A stretch of 64,000 nucleotides of DNA, from positions 555,107 through 619,106 of the forward strand of contig NZ_JAACJR010000008.1 in NCBI RefSeq assembly GCF_009939225.1, read 5' to 3'. A program made the translations under genes and the position numbers. The DNA is from Sediminibacterium soli (GTDB lineage: Bacteria > Bacteroidota > Bacteroidia > Chitinophagales > Chitinophagaceae). Shown here piece after piece: positions 7,523 through 17,282 of the stretch; position 1 is the first letter of the stretch; every line of letters starts with the position of its first letter. The notes beneath the pieces are model-generated. The model searched no databases. It had not been told where the DNA came from and saw only the letters and a list, made by a program, of their open reading frames with translations.

Positions 7523-9237
7523 TTCTTACGCGAAGGGAGGATCGGTTGAATCAGGAGGGCCAGGAGCACGACGGCGACCGCTCCCACCACGTTCAGCCAG
7601 AGAAAGCCGAGACCGATGATATTGTATCTGTCGAGGAAAAAGAAAGCGATAACGATGAGTTCACCGAGAATGGCAGAGATGAATACAGCCGTACCGCCGA
7701 TGCGTTTCAGGTAAAAAGCCACCAGGAAAATACCGAGTATAACACCATAGAACAACGATCCCAGCACATTCACCGCTTCTATCAGGCTGCCCATGCCTGT
7801 GGCAAATTCGGCGGTGATCACACAGAAGATACCCCAGGCAAGCGTATAGTATTTGGAAACCTTATATTCTTTTATGCACTGCTCTTCGTGCGTTATATCC
7901 TTTGCCCGCCTGCCGAGCCGCAGGTGAAAATCGATCACGGTACAGGAGGCCAGTGAATTCAGCGCCGCAGCGATGGAGCCCCAGGCCGCGAGGAAAATGA
8001 TCGCGATCAGCAATCCGACCAGGCCTTTCGGAAGAAAATCCACCACGAAGCGAAGGAAAATATAATTCGTATCGCTGGTGTCGGAGGAGGGCAGCGCTTT
8101 TTTCAGCACCGACCGGTATTCGGCCTGTGTGGCAGACAGCGCCGTGGCGCCGGCGGCCAGGCTTTCTTTATCACCAGCCGTTTCCGCAACCGCGTATTTC
8201 TTGCCGATCTCGTGTTGTCTCGCCTGCTGCCTGTTGAATTTTTGTTCGATGCGGAACAGCGTATCACGGTAAGGCGTTGCCATTGCCTTCTCCTTTACCG
8301 CGTTGTTAAAAAATACCGGCGCATCGTTGAACTGGTAAAAAGTAAACAGCAATGCCCCGATAAGCAGGATCAGGAACTGCATCGGCACTTTTACCAGTCC
8401 GTTCATCAGCAGCCCGATACGGCTTTCGCGGTTGCTTTTTGCCGTCAGGTAACGACCCACCTGCGACTGGTCTGTTCCGAAATAAGACAAGGCCAGGAAA
8501 AAACCGCCGATAACGCCGCTGATCAGGTTGTACCTGTCTTTCCAGTCAAATCCTTTTTCGGAGACACCGGTTGTGATCACATTCAGTTTTCCGGATGCCC
8601 CGCTTACTTTCAGGGCATCAGTAAACCCGACGCCTTCCGGCAGGTAATGCACGATCAGGTAACCGGCAATGAACATGCCGATGAAAATGATCAGTAACTG
8701 CAGCTGCTGTGTATACGCCACCGCCCTGGCGCCGCCACTGACAGTGTAAATGATCAGCAAGCCACCCATAACGATATTGGTCCAGAAAATATCCCAACCC
8801 ATCAGGGAAGAAAGGATGATCGAAGGCGCATAGATGCTGATACCGGTTGACAACCCCCTTGACAGCAGAAACAGGAAGGAAGTGAATGTACGTGTTTTGA
8901 GATCGAAGCGCTGTTCAAGAAATTCATAGGCGGTGAATACTTTTACCTTGTTGAACAGCGGCACAAACGTGATACAGATCACCACCATGGCCAGGGGCAG
9001 ACCAAAATAGTACTGCACAAACCGCATCCCGTCTGTAAACGCCTGTCCGGGCGCCGACAGAAACGTAATGGCGCTGGCCTGTGTTCCCATTACGCTGAGC
9101 AGCACGATATACCAGGGCATACTCCTGTTGCTCAGAAAATATCCTTCAAGATTTTTTTCCGTACGGCTTTTATACAGGCCATATGCGATGATGGCCAGTA
9201 AAGTGATGGCAAGTACTATCCAGTCGATCCGGCTCAT
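7516..9237 (-). CDS. Sodium:solute symporter (SSS family)
   Basis: Inner-membrane Na+-coupled transporter, 573 residues from the chosen start, with about 13-14 hydrophobic segments and the SSS-type N-terminus (YFLSNRSMPWYIVLLSVMGT, about 31-50). An extra charged stretch at about 330-390 separates TM segments. I choose the ATG at 9237, not the one at 9258, because the upstream 32-residue gene ends in an ATGA overlap with it (stop 9234-9236). It is the last gene of a likely operon after the PIG-L deacetylase and two tiny membrane proteins. Substrate unknown; the neighbour suggests an amino sugar or sugar derivative, which is inference. Confidence 0.88.
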   Translation of the reverse strand: MSRIDWIVLAITLLAIIAYGLYKSRTEKNLEGYFLSNRSMPWYIVLLSVMGTQASAITFLSAPGQAFTDGMRFVQYYFGLPLAMVVICITFVPLFNKVKVFTAYEFLEQRFDLKTRTFTSFLFLLSRGLSTGISIYAPSIILSSLMGWDIFWTNIVMGGLLIIYTVSGGARAVAYTQQLQLLIIFIGMFIAGYLIVHYLPEGVGFTDALKVSGASGKLNVITTGVSEKGFDWKDRYNLISGVIGGFFLALSYFGTDQSQVGRYLTAKSNRESRIGLLMNGLVKVPMQFLILLIGALLFTFYQFNDAPVFFNNAVKEKAMATPYRDTLFRIEQKFNRQQARQHEIGKKYAVAETAGDKESLAAGATALSATQAEYRSVLKKALPSSDTSDTNYIFLRFVVDFLPKGLVGLLIAIIFLAAWGSIAAALNSLASCTVIDFHLRLGRRAKDITHEEQCIKEYKVSKYYTLAWGIFCVITAEFATGMGSLIEAVNVLGSLFYGVILGIFLVAFYLKRIGGTAVFISAILGELIVIAFFFLDRYNIIGLGFLWLNVVGAVAVVLLALLIQPILPSRKKD

Positions 9238-9332
9238 GAAAAATAATTGGTGAACCATGCAAACCCGGCAATCAGCAACAGCAGCACGCCTATCACCAGC
9301 AGGTACCAGCGCTGCCAGTAAGCTTTGTCCAT
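9234..9332 (-). CDS. 32-residue single-TM protein, translationally coupled to the symporter
   Basis: ATG at 9330-9332, stop TGA at 9234-9236. The product begins MDKAYWQRWYLLVIGVLLLL and is a short charged/aromatic N-terminus followed by one hydrophobic helix and a polar tail (FTNYFS). Its stop overlaps the symporter ATG by the four bases ATGA, strong evidence that it is translated. The arrangement recalls the small DUF4212-type subunits placed before some SSS symporters, but this protein is less than half that size and I cannot confirm homology. Confidence 0.6.
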   Translation of the reverse strand: MDKAYWQRWYLLVIGVLLLLIAGFAWFTNYFS

Positions 9333-9370
9333 ATCGTGGTTCTTATCTGTCAAGGTTAGCAGATTATATT

Positions 9371-9517
9371 TTATCGTTTCCCGCTGATCAGGCCGCCGGC
9401 GATCAGTCCCAGGCCAAGCCCGACGATCAGTCCCAGCCGCACATTCTTCAGTAAAAACCCGATAGCCAGTGCAATCAGCAATATGGTGAGCACACTTACC
9501 CTTCTTCTACCCTGCAT
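9371..9517 (-). CDS. 48-residue glycine-rich membrane protein
   Basis: ATG at 9515-9517, three bases after the stop of the PIG-L gene (9520-9522), and TAA at 9371-9373. The product starts MQGRRRVSVLTILLIALAIG, has a basic N-terminus, a hydrophobic helix, a short basic loop (KNVRLG) and a second Gly/Leu/Ile-rich helix ending SGKR, i.e. a small hairpin membrane protein. Spacing to its neighbours supports a place in the PIG-L/symporter operon. Function unknown. Confidence 0.6.
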   Translation of the reverse strand: MQGRRRVSVLTILLIALAIGFLLKNVRLGLIVGLGLGLIAGGLISGKR

Positions 9518-9519
9518 GG

Positions 9520-12063
9520 TTATTTTGTTTTTGACAATGCAATGATGTTCGCCAGCAGGCGATAAGCTCCCGGCACGCCTGCGGGCAACTGGCGGAACAG
9601 GACAAGACTCACATACGTAAACCTGCCCTTACCGTATTTTGCCGTAATCAGGCTGCCGTTGCTTTGCCGTTCACCGGTATCGTTCATGCCCAGCGGGGCC
9701 TCAAAAGCAGTATCCATCTGGTCTGCCTGGTAAGTGCTGCGCTCCTGTATCCATCCCGCAAAATCGTTTTCGGTGATCTTGTTGGGATAATTCAATACCG
9801 GGTGCTGCGGCAGCAGGAAATTCACGGGCGCTTCCTCTTCGGTAACGCGCGATCCGGTGCTGATCGAGAAAGGATACGGCCCCAGCCTCAGTCTTCTGGC
9901 CCCGATCGTATTGCTCTTGATATACTGCGAAACCAGGTTGCCGCCGTTCTTTACATAATTGTTCAGTACATCGTTCTTATCGCTCAGCCATTCAAAAATA
10001 TTATGCGCCCTTACGCCGATCACAATGGCGTCAAACTGCCGCAGGTTGTTATCGGTGATATCGTGTTCTCCCAGCACTTCCACTTCGTATCCCATTTCTG
10101 TGAGCGCCTCGGGCAGTTTATCGCCCGCGCCATTGATATAACCGATCTTCCTGCCCACGGTACGCACTTCTTCGTTTACAAAATGAATACGGTCTTTGAA
10201 CGAATAATGAATGGTGGGAATATGATCGTATGCGACTGTTTTGAAATACTGCGAGTTCACATAGTTCTTTTTATCGACCCATATACCCATGGCCGATTCG
10301 ATATCGGTGCCTTTGGAAGGATTGTAATATTTTTTCAGCGGCAGACTTACGGTATAGGTCTTCCCTTTCTCAAAATCGCGGGGTTGGTTGGAGAAAGCAG
10401 GTTTTAAAGTATCCTGCAGAATATGAAGCGTAGTGGGCACATTCTGCTGAGTGAAATTGGAGCGGTAGGTCACTTTAATGGAATCATTGGCCACTTTTCC
10501 GTTCTCCCCCCGAACATTCATGAGGGCCACATGCGGACTCATAGAGATGGAAAGATGCGGTATCATCACAAAGGGCTGATACACTTCTCCCTTTACAGGA
10601 TCTACGTATTTATATTGTACGGGTCTGGTTATCCTGAACTCCACGCCTCCGATCTCAAAATGGAAACTGGCATTGAACAGGGCATCGTTCCATGCCTTTC
10701 CAACCAGCAGCGGGTTGGTGATCGTAAAATTGCCCGGCTTCTGCGGCTGCTGAAGCCAGTAAGGTTGCGTCATGTTTTCGATCTTGGGCTCTCTTGCCTG
10801 TTCCCTGATATCGAAATTATAATTCCGGTTCTGTTCCAGTTGCTGATTGGGGTCAATCTTCACAAAATCGATGCCCACCGAACTGAGTTTCACAGGAACA
10901 TTGTTTCGTTTATTGACAGACACGCTTACCAATGCGGTATCGTTCTGCAGCACATACTCTTCGCGTGTGGTGGCTTCGGCAAAAATGCCGCTGCAGTTAA
11001 TGATCAGTTCCTTTAACTCACCCATTTTTTTCGACCACCAGACGCCATGATCGGTGAGTCGCTGAATTGTTTTATAAAGATCCACCAGGCTGTCAACAGA
11101 ATTTTCAGGGTGCTCAAAATTGTATGTCCCCAGTATCCGCCCGATCTTTGCTTTAACCGCTGCCCCGCCTTCTATCCTTGTCCAGTCGGTGGTAATATCC
11201 TCCATCAGGTCGTTGCGCGGTGTATCGCCACCCGTGGTCATGAAATTCTCGATGATCTCCCCGCGTCTGCGCGGTCTTCCCTCTCCCTGGCTTTTATGCA
11301 TCGATCTTGCTTCGCCGCCCAGTTCGCCCGAGCTTTTACCCAGCAGGGGATCAAATCCGCCCACATCTATTTTCAAAGGTCCCGATACCGTATTGGCGCC
11401 GAAGTTGAAGCCGTTCAGCAATATGCGTTTTGCCTGCCATACGGTAACGCCGCGTTTGAACTGTTCCGGAAAACGGGCGGGGTCTGCCGCGGCGGTAAAG
11501 GCCTCGTTAGCCAGTATGGCCGATGCCCAGTGATGTCCATGACCCGCACGCGCATCGGCCGGAAAACGGGTAATGATGACATCCGGCTGAAACTTCCTGA
11601 TCACCCAAACGATATCGGAAAGCACCTGCTCTTTGTCCCATATACGCAGCGCCTCGTTTGAATTCTTGCTGAAACCGAATTCGTAGGCGGAAGAAAAATA
11701 TTGCTCCGCGCCGTCGATCTGCCGTGCAGCCAGTAACTCTTCCGTGCGGATCATGCCCAGTTCAATACCCTGCTCGCTGCCGATGAGGTTTTGTCCGCCG
11801 TCTCCTCTTGTCAGGCTGAGGTAGCCGGTACGGTATAATTTTTCTTTTGCGAGATAGGGAAGAAAGCCATTGTTCTCATCATCCGGGTGTGCAGCCACAT
11901 AGAGTACGCTGCCCAGCACATTCAGTTTCCGGATCTGGTTATAGATCTCCGCGCTGGTATAAGCGGGCGGTGCCACCTGCGCTGTAAGCGACGATACCAA
12001 TAAACAAAAGAGAATGCAATACCCCGAACGGATCGCTTTGAAAGGAAGGATCATATAGCTCAT
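9520..12063 (-). CDS. Secreted PIG-L/LmbE-family deacetylase
   Basis: Large exported protein, 847 residues. After a signal peptide (about 1-28, cleavage near LTAQ) comes a PIG-L domain with the zinc motif HPDD (His59-Asp62), a downstream HxxH-like GHGHHW segment, and the conserved RxxE region (MIRTEELLAAR). PIG-L enzymes de-N-acetylate GlcNAc-type substrates. The C-terminal part (about 650-840) resembles a ThuA/class I glutamine amidotransferase-like fold (FDAIVIGVRAHN, NGGNLVSQY). The start may be the ATG at 12063 or at 12054. It is the first gene of a likely operon with two small membrane proteins and an SSS symporter, suggesting use of an acetylated sugar derivative (inference). Confidence 0.85.
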   Translation of the reverse strand: MSYMILPFKAIRSGYCILFCLLVSSLTAQVAPPAYTSAEIYNQIRKLNVLGSVLYVAAHPDDENNGFLPYLAKEKLYRTGYLSLTRGDGGQNLIGSEQGIELGMIRTEELLAARQIDGAEQYFSSAYEFGFSKNSNEALRIWDKEQVLSDIVWVIRKFQPDVIITRFPADARAGHGHHWASAILANEAFTAAADPARFPEQFKRGVTVWQAKRILLNGFNFGANTVSGPLKIDVGGFDPLLGKSSGELGGEARSMHKSQGEGRPRRRGEIIENFMTTGGDTPRNDLMEDITTDWTRIEGGAAVKAKIGRILGTYNFEHPENSVDSLVDLYKTIQRLTDHGVWWSKKMGELKELIINCSGIFAEATTREEYVLQNDTALVSVSVNKRNNVPVKLSSVGIDFVKIDPNQQLEQNRNYNFDIREQAREPKIENMTQPYWLQQPQKPGNFTITNPLLVGKAWNDALFNASFHFEIGGVEFRITRPVQYKYVDPVKGEVYQPFVMIPHLSISMSPHVALMNVRGENGKVANDSIKVTYRSNFTQQNVPTTLHILQDTLKPAFSNQPRDFEKGKTYTVSLPLKKYYNPSKGTDIESAMGIWVDKKNYVNSQYFKTVAYDHIPTIHYSFKDRIHFVNEEVRTVGRKIGYINGAGDKLPEALTEMGYEVEVLGEHDITDNNLRQFDAIVIGVRAHNIFEWLSDKNDVLNNYVKNGGNLVSQYIKSNTIGARRLRLGPYPFSISTGSRVTEEEAPVNFLLPQHPVLNYPNKITENDFAGWIQERSTYQADQMDTAFEAPLGMNDTGERQSNGSLITAKYGKGRFTYVSLVLFRQLPAGVPGAYRLLANIIALSKTK

Positions 12064-12204
12064 CTTGATTGGTCATACCGAAGATAGGTTTCCTTGCGGT
12101 ATTGGGCATACCGTTAAACAAAAAGCCGCTCCGGATCGGCCAAAAGCCATTTCCACAGGAAGAACTTACCCGTACCAAGCCGGCAACGCTGCTGCACCGG
12201 CGTT

Positions 12205-12245
12205 TCGGCTTTTGATCGTTGACTTTTGATTTTTGATTTTGGGTT
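12205..12245. repeat. Intergenic word repeat (family F)
   Basis: Degenerate tandem words TTTTGATCGTTGACTTTTGA then TTTTTGATTTTGGG in the 193-bp spacer between the M14 peptidase stop and the PIG-L start. No other content recognised in this spacer. Confidence 0.4.
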
Positions 12246-12256
12246 CCCGACCCAGC

Positions 12257-14749
12257 CTACTGCCCCACCAGGAACACGGCATTTGAAAACAGCAGTCTGC
12301 CGTTTTCCCAGAAATTGCGGAACAGGGGATCTTCTGCAAAATACACCACGCTGCCGCTGCCCATATCCTGTACACCGAACACCATACCATCCTTCAGCCT
12401 GTTTTTTACTTTTACGCCGGTAAAACCGGTGATGTAGGCTTCTTTTTTCATCACACCCACATTCCATCCTTCTTTCAGGAAATCGAATACACCGCCATCC
12501 TGTTTCAGCGTAAAATAAAAATCGGGATACCCGAATGCCAGGGGATGTGTATTATCCAGCTCCAGTTTATAAATAGCCCCGGGAATGGTATTGCTGATAT
12601 ACTGTGTTTCCCTGTCGCCGTATTTTTTCAGGTTGGCGTATTCGTTCTTGTCTTCGTTCTTGTCTTCTTTTGCTTTAATACCCCAGTCGGCCGATGCCAG
12701 TACCGAAATGGCATTATCGATGGCAATCAGTTTGCCGCCGCCGCGTACAAAATCTTTCAGTCTGTCGCTGCCCGCTTTGTCAGACAGCGAACGGTAACTG
12801 CCGTCCGGCATGATCAGCACCTGGAAATTTTTCAGGTTGGCCCTGGACAGATCGGATACATTGATAACGGTTACCGGGTAATCGAGTATCTGTTCAAAAA
12901 AATGCCATACCTCTCCTGCGCCAAGCGAAGAAACCTGCTCGCCGCTGAGCACCGCCACTTTCAGCGGTGTAATGGTTTTTACATCCGGCGATCCGAAGTC
13001 CGCACCCTTATCCATAAAACCGGTCTGAACCGCCACTGGCTGCACGTTGAATTTTTTGGCTGCCTCATTCACCACCTGGTTCCAGCCGGCGGGATTACCG
13101 GTTCGGAGAACGATCAGTGTACCGCGGTCGTAAGTCTTCCCGCCATAACTGAACGGCTTTTCTGCAAAACGTACTTTGATATGGTTCTTCAGCAGGTAAG
13201 CGATGGTCTGCGCCGCGCTGAACGACTGATACGGAATCAATACACCGTAATCCGAGCTGGTGCCGGTTACCGTATTTCCCGCCTTCCATTGATTCGTTAT
13301 ATCCAGTTTTTCCTTTACAGCATAGCCTCTTACCCCGTAGGCATACGGAATGGCCCAGGCCGTGATATCGTAGGTATTGGAGTCGGTCACCACGGTTTTC
13401 GGCTCCATCAATACCCTTGCCAGGATGGATTTGGACTGGTAGGCGCTGATGGCCACATGGTAGCCTTCGTCGGCATAGGTTTCGTCTTTCCCCGTATTGT
13501 AATTAAATCCGCGGAAGTTTTTCGTGCCAAGGGTTCCATATTCGATACCATTCTGTTCGAGCAGTCCGATCACAGACCTGATCTTGTTTTCATCGCGTGA
13601 AGTAAGTACATAGGCTTTGTATTCCGAGCCCCTGGCATCGCGGCCGTCGGCAAAATACCGGCGGTATTCGTCGATCAGTTTCTGTTTGTTTTTGGATGCG
13701 GTCTCGATGGTGGACAGACCCGTGGTAAAATGATGTGTTGCCCGGTCGAGCAGGGTAAGCGTATCACCGTCGGATTTTACGATGGCCAGTCCCGACCGGC
13801 CGCCGCCACCCTGTTCGAATGTCATACCGATAGAACCGTTGTAAATAGGATAGGTATCGCCGTAGGAAGGATACAGCAGGTCAAATCTTTCCTTGGTAAA
13901 GAAAAGCCAGCCGTTCTGGTCAAAATACCTGGCATTGTTTCTGCCGATCATCACCTGGAAATCGCGCTGCCAGGGTGTGATCGCTTCGTGAAGCGGATCT
14001 GCGGCCGGGGCAAAATAATAGGGTTCGTTGGCCCCCTGCTCATGAAAATCCACATGCACCTGCGGCAGCCACTGGTTGTATTTTTTTACGCGCTGGCGGC
14101 TCTCCACCTGTGTCTGCCATGCCCAGTCGCGGTTCAGGTCAAAATTATAATGGTTGCTTCTGCCGCCGGGCCAGGGTTCAGTATGCTCACGTGCAATGGG
14201 ATCGGCATTGGCATTTTTACCTACCGTTCCGTTGAACCAGTTCACATAGCGGTCGCGGCCGTCGGGATTGATGCAGGGATCCATGACTACCACGGTATTC
14301 TTCAGCCATTCTTTTGTTTGGGTATTGGCGGGGTCTGCCAGCGCGTAGAGTGTCATCAGCGCCGCCTCCGAAGAAGAGGTTTCGTTACCGTGCACATTGT
14401 AGCTCAGCCATACGATGGCGGGCGCCTGTTCTGCAGCACCGTTACCGCTGCCTATGCCGGCAAGCTGCAGGTTATTGGTACGGATGGCTTCGAGGCGGCT
14501 GCTGTTTTCCGGAGAGGAAATAAATGCCAGCAGCAGTTCGCGGCCTTCGTTGGTCTCTCCGTATTTTTCCAGCTTCACCATATCCGGTCTGGCCTGCGCC
14601 ACCGCCCTGAAATAATCGACAATACGATGGTGGCGCGTATAACGCTGCCCGATCTTATACCCCAGGAACTGCTCGGGACTCTGCAGCCCCTGTGCGGATA
14701 AACCATATACAACAGCAGTCAGACAACAGCTAAGCAGTAGTTTTTTCAT
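12257..14749 (-). CDS. Secreted M14-family zinc carboxypeptidase-like protein
   Basis: Exported metallopeptidase, 830 residues. A signal peptide (about 1-19, ending GLSAQ) precedes an M14 domain. Zinc ligands are readable as His120 and Glu123 in NVHGNETSSSE and a His in HVDFHEQG (232 or 236), with candidate catalytic Glu312 in GMTFEQGG. Residues about 330-830 form a long C-terminal extension, part of which resembles a glutamine amidotransferase-like fold (FQVLIMPDG, GGGKLIAIDN). M14 enzymes cleave C-terminal residues of peptides or peptidoglycan stems; the substrate here is unknown. ATG at 14749, divergent from the gamma-glutamyltransferase gene. Confidence 0.9.
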   Translation of the reverse strand: MKKLLLSCCLTAVVYGLSAQGLQSPEQFLGYKIGQRYTRHHRIVDYFRAVAQARPDMVKLEKYGETNEGRELLLAFISSPENSSRLEAIRTNNLQLAGIGSGNGAAEQAPAIVWLSYNVHGNETSSSEAALMTLYALADPANTQTKEWLKNTVVVMDPCINPDGRDRYVNWFNGTVGKNANADPIAREHTEPWPGGRSNHYNFDLNRDWAWQTQVESRQRVKKYNQWLPQVHVDFHEQGANEPYYFAPAADPLHEAITPWQRDFQVMIGRNNARYFDQNGWLFFTKERFDLLYPSYGDTYPIYNGSIGMTFEQGGGGRSGLAIVKSDGDTLTLLDRATHHFTTGLSTIETASKNKQKLIDEYRRYFADGRDARGSEYKAYVLTSRDENKIRSVIGLLEQNGIEYGTLGTKNFRGFNYNTGKDETYADEGYHVAISAYQSKSILARVLMEPKTVVTDSNTYDITAWAIPYAYGVRGYAVKEKLDITNQWKAGNTVTGTSSDYGVLIPYQSFSAAQTIAYLLKNHIKVRFAEKPFSYGGKTYDRGTLIVLRTGNPAGWNQVVNEAAKKFNVQPVAVQTGFMDKGADFGSPDVKTITPLKVAVLSGEQVSSLGAGEVWHFFEQILDYPVTVINVSDLSRANLKNFQVLIMPDGSYRSLSDKAGSDRLKDFVRGGGKLIAIDNAISVLASADWGIKAKEDKNEDKNEYANLKKYGDRETQYISNTIPGAIYKLELDNTHPLAFGYPDFYFTLKQDGGVFDFLKEGWNVGVMKKEAYITGFTGVKVKNRLKDGMVFGVQDMGSGSVVYFAEDPLFRNFWENGRLLFSNAVFLVGQ

Positions 14750-14914
14750 AATGGAAAACGATTGTAATCGGAAATAGGAAAAGGGAAGATAAGCAAGGCA
14801 GGGTAAAAAGCAAAAATGCCGCTTCGCCAGGTGTATTACCCGCCTGGTGCGAGCGGGTTACCGATTTCTGCCGCTGCATACAGGATTGCATGGCGAATTT
14901 CATACCTTTCTGTT

Positions 14915-16636
14915 ATGAGAAAAAGTTTTATCCTGTTGCTTGTGCTGGCAGGGCAGCAAACCCTGTACGCGCAGAAAATACCGTCTATTGTCGGTCCCGG
15001 AAAAGCGATCAATCCGTACCGGTATTCGATCGTAAAAAAAGCCGATTACCGCAATGCATCGGTGAGCAGCGCACATCCGCTGGCGAGTATGGTGGGCGCG
15101 GCCATCATGAAGAAAGGCGGCAACGCATTTGATGCAGCGATCGCCACACAGCTGGCGCTGGCGGTGGTATATCCGGGCGCAGGCAATATTGGCGGCGGTG
15201 GTTTTTTACTGGGGCGAAAAACAAACGGTGAACTGATCGGTATCGACTACCGCGAGGCGGCTCCGGAGAAAGCGGGCCGTGATATGTACCTCGATAAGAA
15301 TGGCAATGTACAGCTTACACTCTCGCAGAACGGGCACCTGGCATCGGGCATACCCGGCACGGTTGCGGGACTGTTTGCCACCATGCCCTATGCCAAGCTT
15401 CCTTTTGCGCAGTTGATACAACCAGCCATCGACCTGGCCGAAAAAGGTTTTGCGATCACCGAGCGCGAAGCATCGGGCCTGAACGCATCCAAAGCCTCAT
15501 TTATCAAATACAGCACCAGGCCGGGTGCATTTGTAAAAGAGACAGGCTGGAAAACAGGCGATACGCTGGTGCAGAAAGAACTGGCGGCAACTTTAAAACG
15601 GATACAGAAAGACGGTGCCATGGGTTTTTACGGCGGCACAACAGCGCAGCTGATTGTGGAAGAAATGCAGCGCGGCAACGGTATCATCAGTATAGACGAC
15701 CTGAAAAACTATACAGCCAAACTCCGTAACCCGATCGGATTCGATTACCGCGGTTACCGGATCGTAAGCTTTGCCCCGCCCAGCAGCGGTGGCATTCTCA
15801 TAGCCCAGATGCTGAAGATGATAGAGAAATACCCGGTAAAGGATTACGGTTTCCAGACGGCCAAAAGCGTGCAGCTGATGGTGGAAGCAGAACGAAGGGC
15901 GTATGCAGACAGGGCCGAGCATCTTGGCGATCCCGATTTTTACAAAGTGCCGGTACATACACTGATCAGCGAAAACTACCTGCAGCAACGCATGAGCGAC
16001 TATACCCCCGATAGAGCCGGCAGCAGCGCCGGTGTCAGGGCCGGGGTGATCAGGGAAAGCGAAGAAACCACGCACCTGAGTATTGTAGACGCTGCAGGAA
16101 ATATGGTGGCCGTAACCACCACACTCAACGGCGGTTACGGCAGCCATACCGTGGTAGCCGGCGCGGGTTTTATCATGAACAATGAAATGGACGATTTCAG
16201 CGCCAAACCCGGCGTTCCCAATATGTACGGCGCCATCGGCGGCGAGGCAAACGCCATCATTCCGGGCAAGCGCATGCTGAGTTCCATGACACCTACGCTG
16301 GTGCTGAAAAACAACAAACCTTATGTGGTGATCGGCACCCCCGGCGGCACCACCATTCCCACCTCGGTATTCCAGGGCATTGTGAACATCATTGATTTTG
16401 GCATGAGTGCAGACGATGCGGTCAACAAACCGAAATTCCATCACCAATGGTACCCCGATGAAGTGGCGCTGGAAAAAGATTTTAACCCCGACGTCAAAAA
16501 ACAGTTACAGGCCATGGGATACAAGCTTACCGAACGCGGCGCCATAGGCAGAACGGAAGCGATACGCCTGTTACCGAATGGAAAAAGAGAGACCATTGCC
16601 GACAAACGCGGCGACGATGCCGTTGCAGGGTTCTGA
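14915..16636 (+). CDS. ggt: Gamma-glutamyltransferase
   Basis: Periplasmic N-terminal-nucleophile enzyme that cleaves and transfers gamma-glutamyl groups, e.g. from glutathione; 573 residues. The start at 14915 (MRKSFILLLVLAGQQTLYAQ) gives a signal peptide of 20 residues; the frame is open upstream but that extension lacks family features. The autoprocessing site is TTHLSIVDAAG with nucleophile Thr385, so a large subunit of about 384 and a small one of about 189 residues. GNIGGGGFLL (90-99), MNNEMDDFS and GTPGGTTIP are typical of the family. A DinB-like gene follows 41 bases downstream in the same direction. Confidence 0.95.
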   Translation: MRKSFILLLVLAGQQTLYAQKIPSIVGPGKAINPYRYSIVKKADYRNASVSSAHPLASMVGAAIMKKGGNAFDAAIATQLALAVVYPGAGNIGGGGFLLGRKTNGELIGIDYREAAPEKAGRDMYLDKNGNVQLTLSQNGHLASGIPGTVAGLFATMPYAKLPFAQLIQPAIDLAEKGFAITEREASGLNASKASFIKYSTRPGAFVKETGWKTGDTLVQKELAATLKRIQKDGAMGFYGGTTAQLIVEEMQRGNGIISIDDLKNYTAKLRNPIGFDYRGYRIVSFAPPSSGGILIAQMLKMIEKYPVKDYGFQTAKSVQLMVEAERRAYADRAEHLGDPDFYKVPVHTLISENYLQQRMSDYTPDRAGSSAGVRAGVIRESEETTHLSIVDAAGNMVAVTTTLNGGYGSHTVVAGAGFIMNNEMDDFSAKPGVPNMYGAIGGEANAIIPGKRMLSSMTPTLVLKNNKPYVVIGTPGGTTIPTSVFQGIVNIIDFGMSADDAVNKPKFHHQWYPDEVALEKDFNPDVKKQLQAMGYKLTERGAIGRTEAIRLLPNGKRETIADKRGDDAVAGF

Positions 16637-16677
16637 TTATACATGCCGCTCTGCTGATCAACTTAAAAAAATAACAG

Positions 16678-17217
16678 ATGTTGTTTGAAGAAGGTTTTCT
16701 GAAAGATGTTATCAAGCGCTTCCGCAGTTACAAGGAACTGGGCGATAAAACATTTGTGCAGCTGGAAGAGAAGGATTTTTTTTACCAGCCCGGCACCGCC
16801 AGCAACAGCATTGCGGTAACGGTAAAACACATGCACGGCAATATGCTCAGCCGCTGGACAAATTTTCTTACCGAAGACGGCGAGAAAACATGGCGCCGGC
16901 GCGATGCGGAATTCGAGGAAGGCCCCGGCAGCAGGGAGCATATACTGGCTTTATGGGAAGAAGGCTGGCAGTGCCTGTTTACCACTCTCGAAAGCCTCTC
17001 TCCCGCCGATCTGACCAGAACGGTTACCATCCGCACCGAACCGCTGCAGGCCTACGATGCCATCCTGCGCCAGCTGGCGCATTATCCTTATCATGTTGGG
17101 CAGATCGTATACATTGGCCGGATGATCAGGAACGAAAACTGGCAGTCGCTGAGTATACCAAAAGGCGATAGCCTGCAGTATCTCGAAAAAGTAAAAGGCG
17201 AACAGAAAAAAAGCTGA
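16678..17217 (+). CDS. DinB/DUF1572-like protein
   Basis: Cytoplasmic protein of 179 residues with predicted four-helix DinB-like fold. Candidate metal-binding histidines are in VKHMHGNMLSRW (about 43-54) and HYPYHVGQIVYIGR (about 138-151), the positions typical for DUF1572 in the DinB/YfiT superfamily. Members are metal-dependent, some linked to bacillithiol or mycothiol transfer, but function here is unknown. ATG at 16678, 41 bases after the ggt stop, possibly co-transcribed. Confidence 0.8.
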   Translation: MLFEEGFLKDVIKRFRSYKELGDKTFVQLEEKDFFYQPGTASNSIAVTVKHMHGNMLSRWTNFLTEDGEKTWRRRDAEFEEGPGSREHILALWEEGWQCLFTTLESLSPADLTRTVTIRTEPLQAYDAILRQLAHYPYHVGQIVYIGRMIRNENWQSLSIPKGDSLQYLEKVKGEQKKS

Positions 17218-17229
17218 GCCGCTCAAATC

Positions 17230-17282
17230 CCTCACCCAACAATCAATCGGCAATCGTCCATCAGCAATCTCCCATCTGTCTT
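17230..17282. repeat. Intergenic word repeat (family C)
   Basis: Words CAATCAATCGGCAATCGTCC and ATCAGCAATCTCCCATC fill the spacer between the convergent DinB-like and uxuA stops. Related words occur at about 38170, 41950 and 42905. Confidence 0.45.

Noticed and set aside
14816..14914. Longer start for gamma-glutamyltransferase
   Set aside because: The extra 33 residues hide a typical signal peptide that begins with the ATG at 14915.
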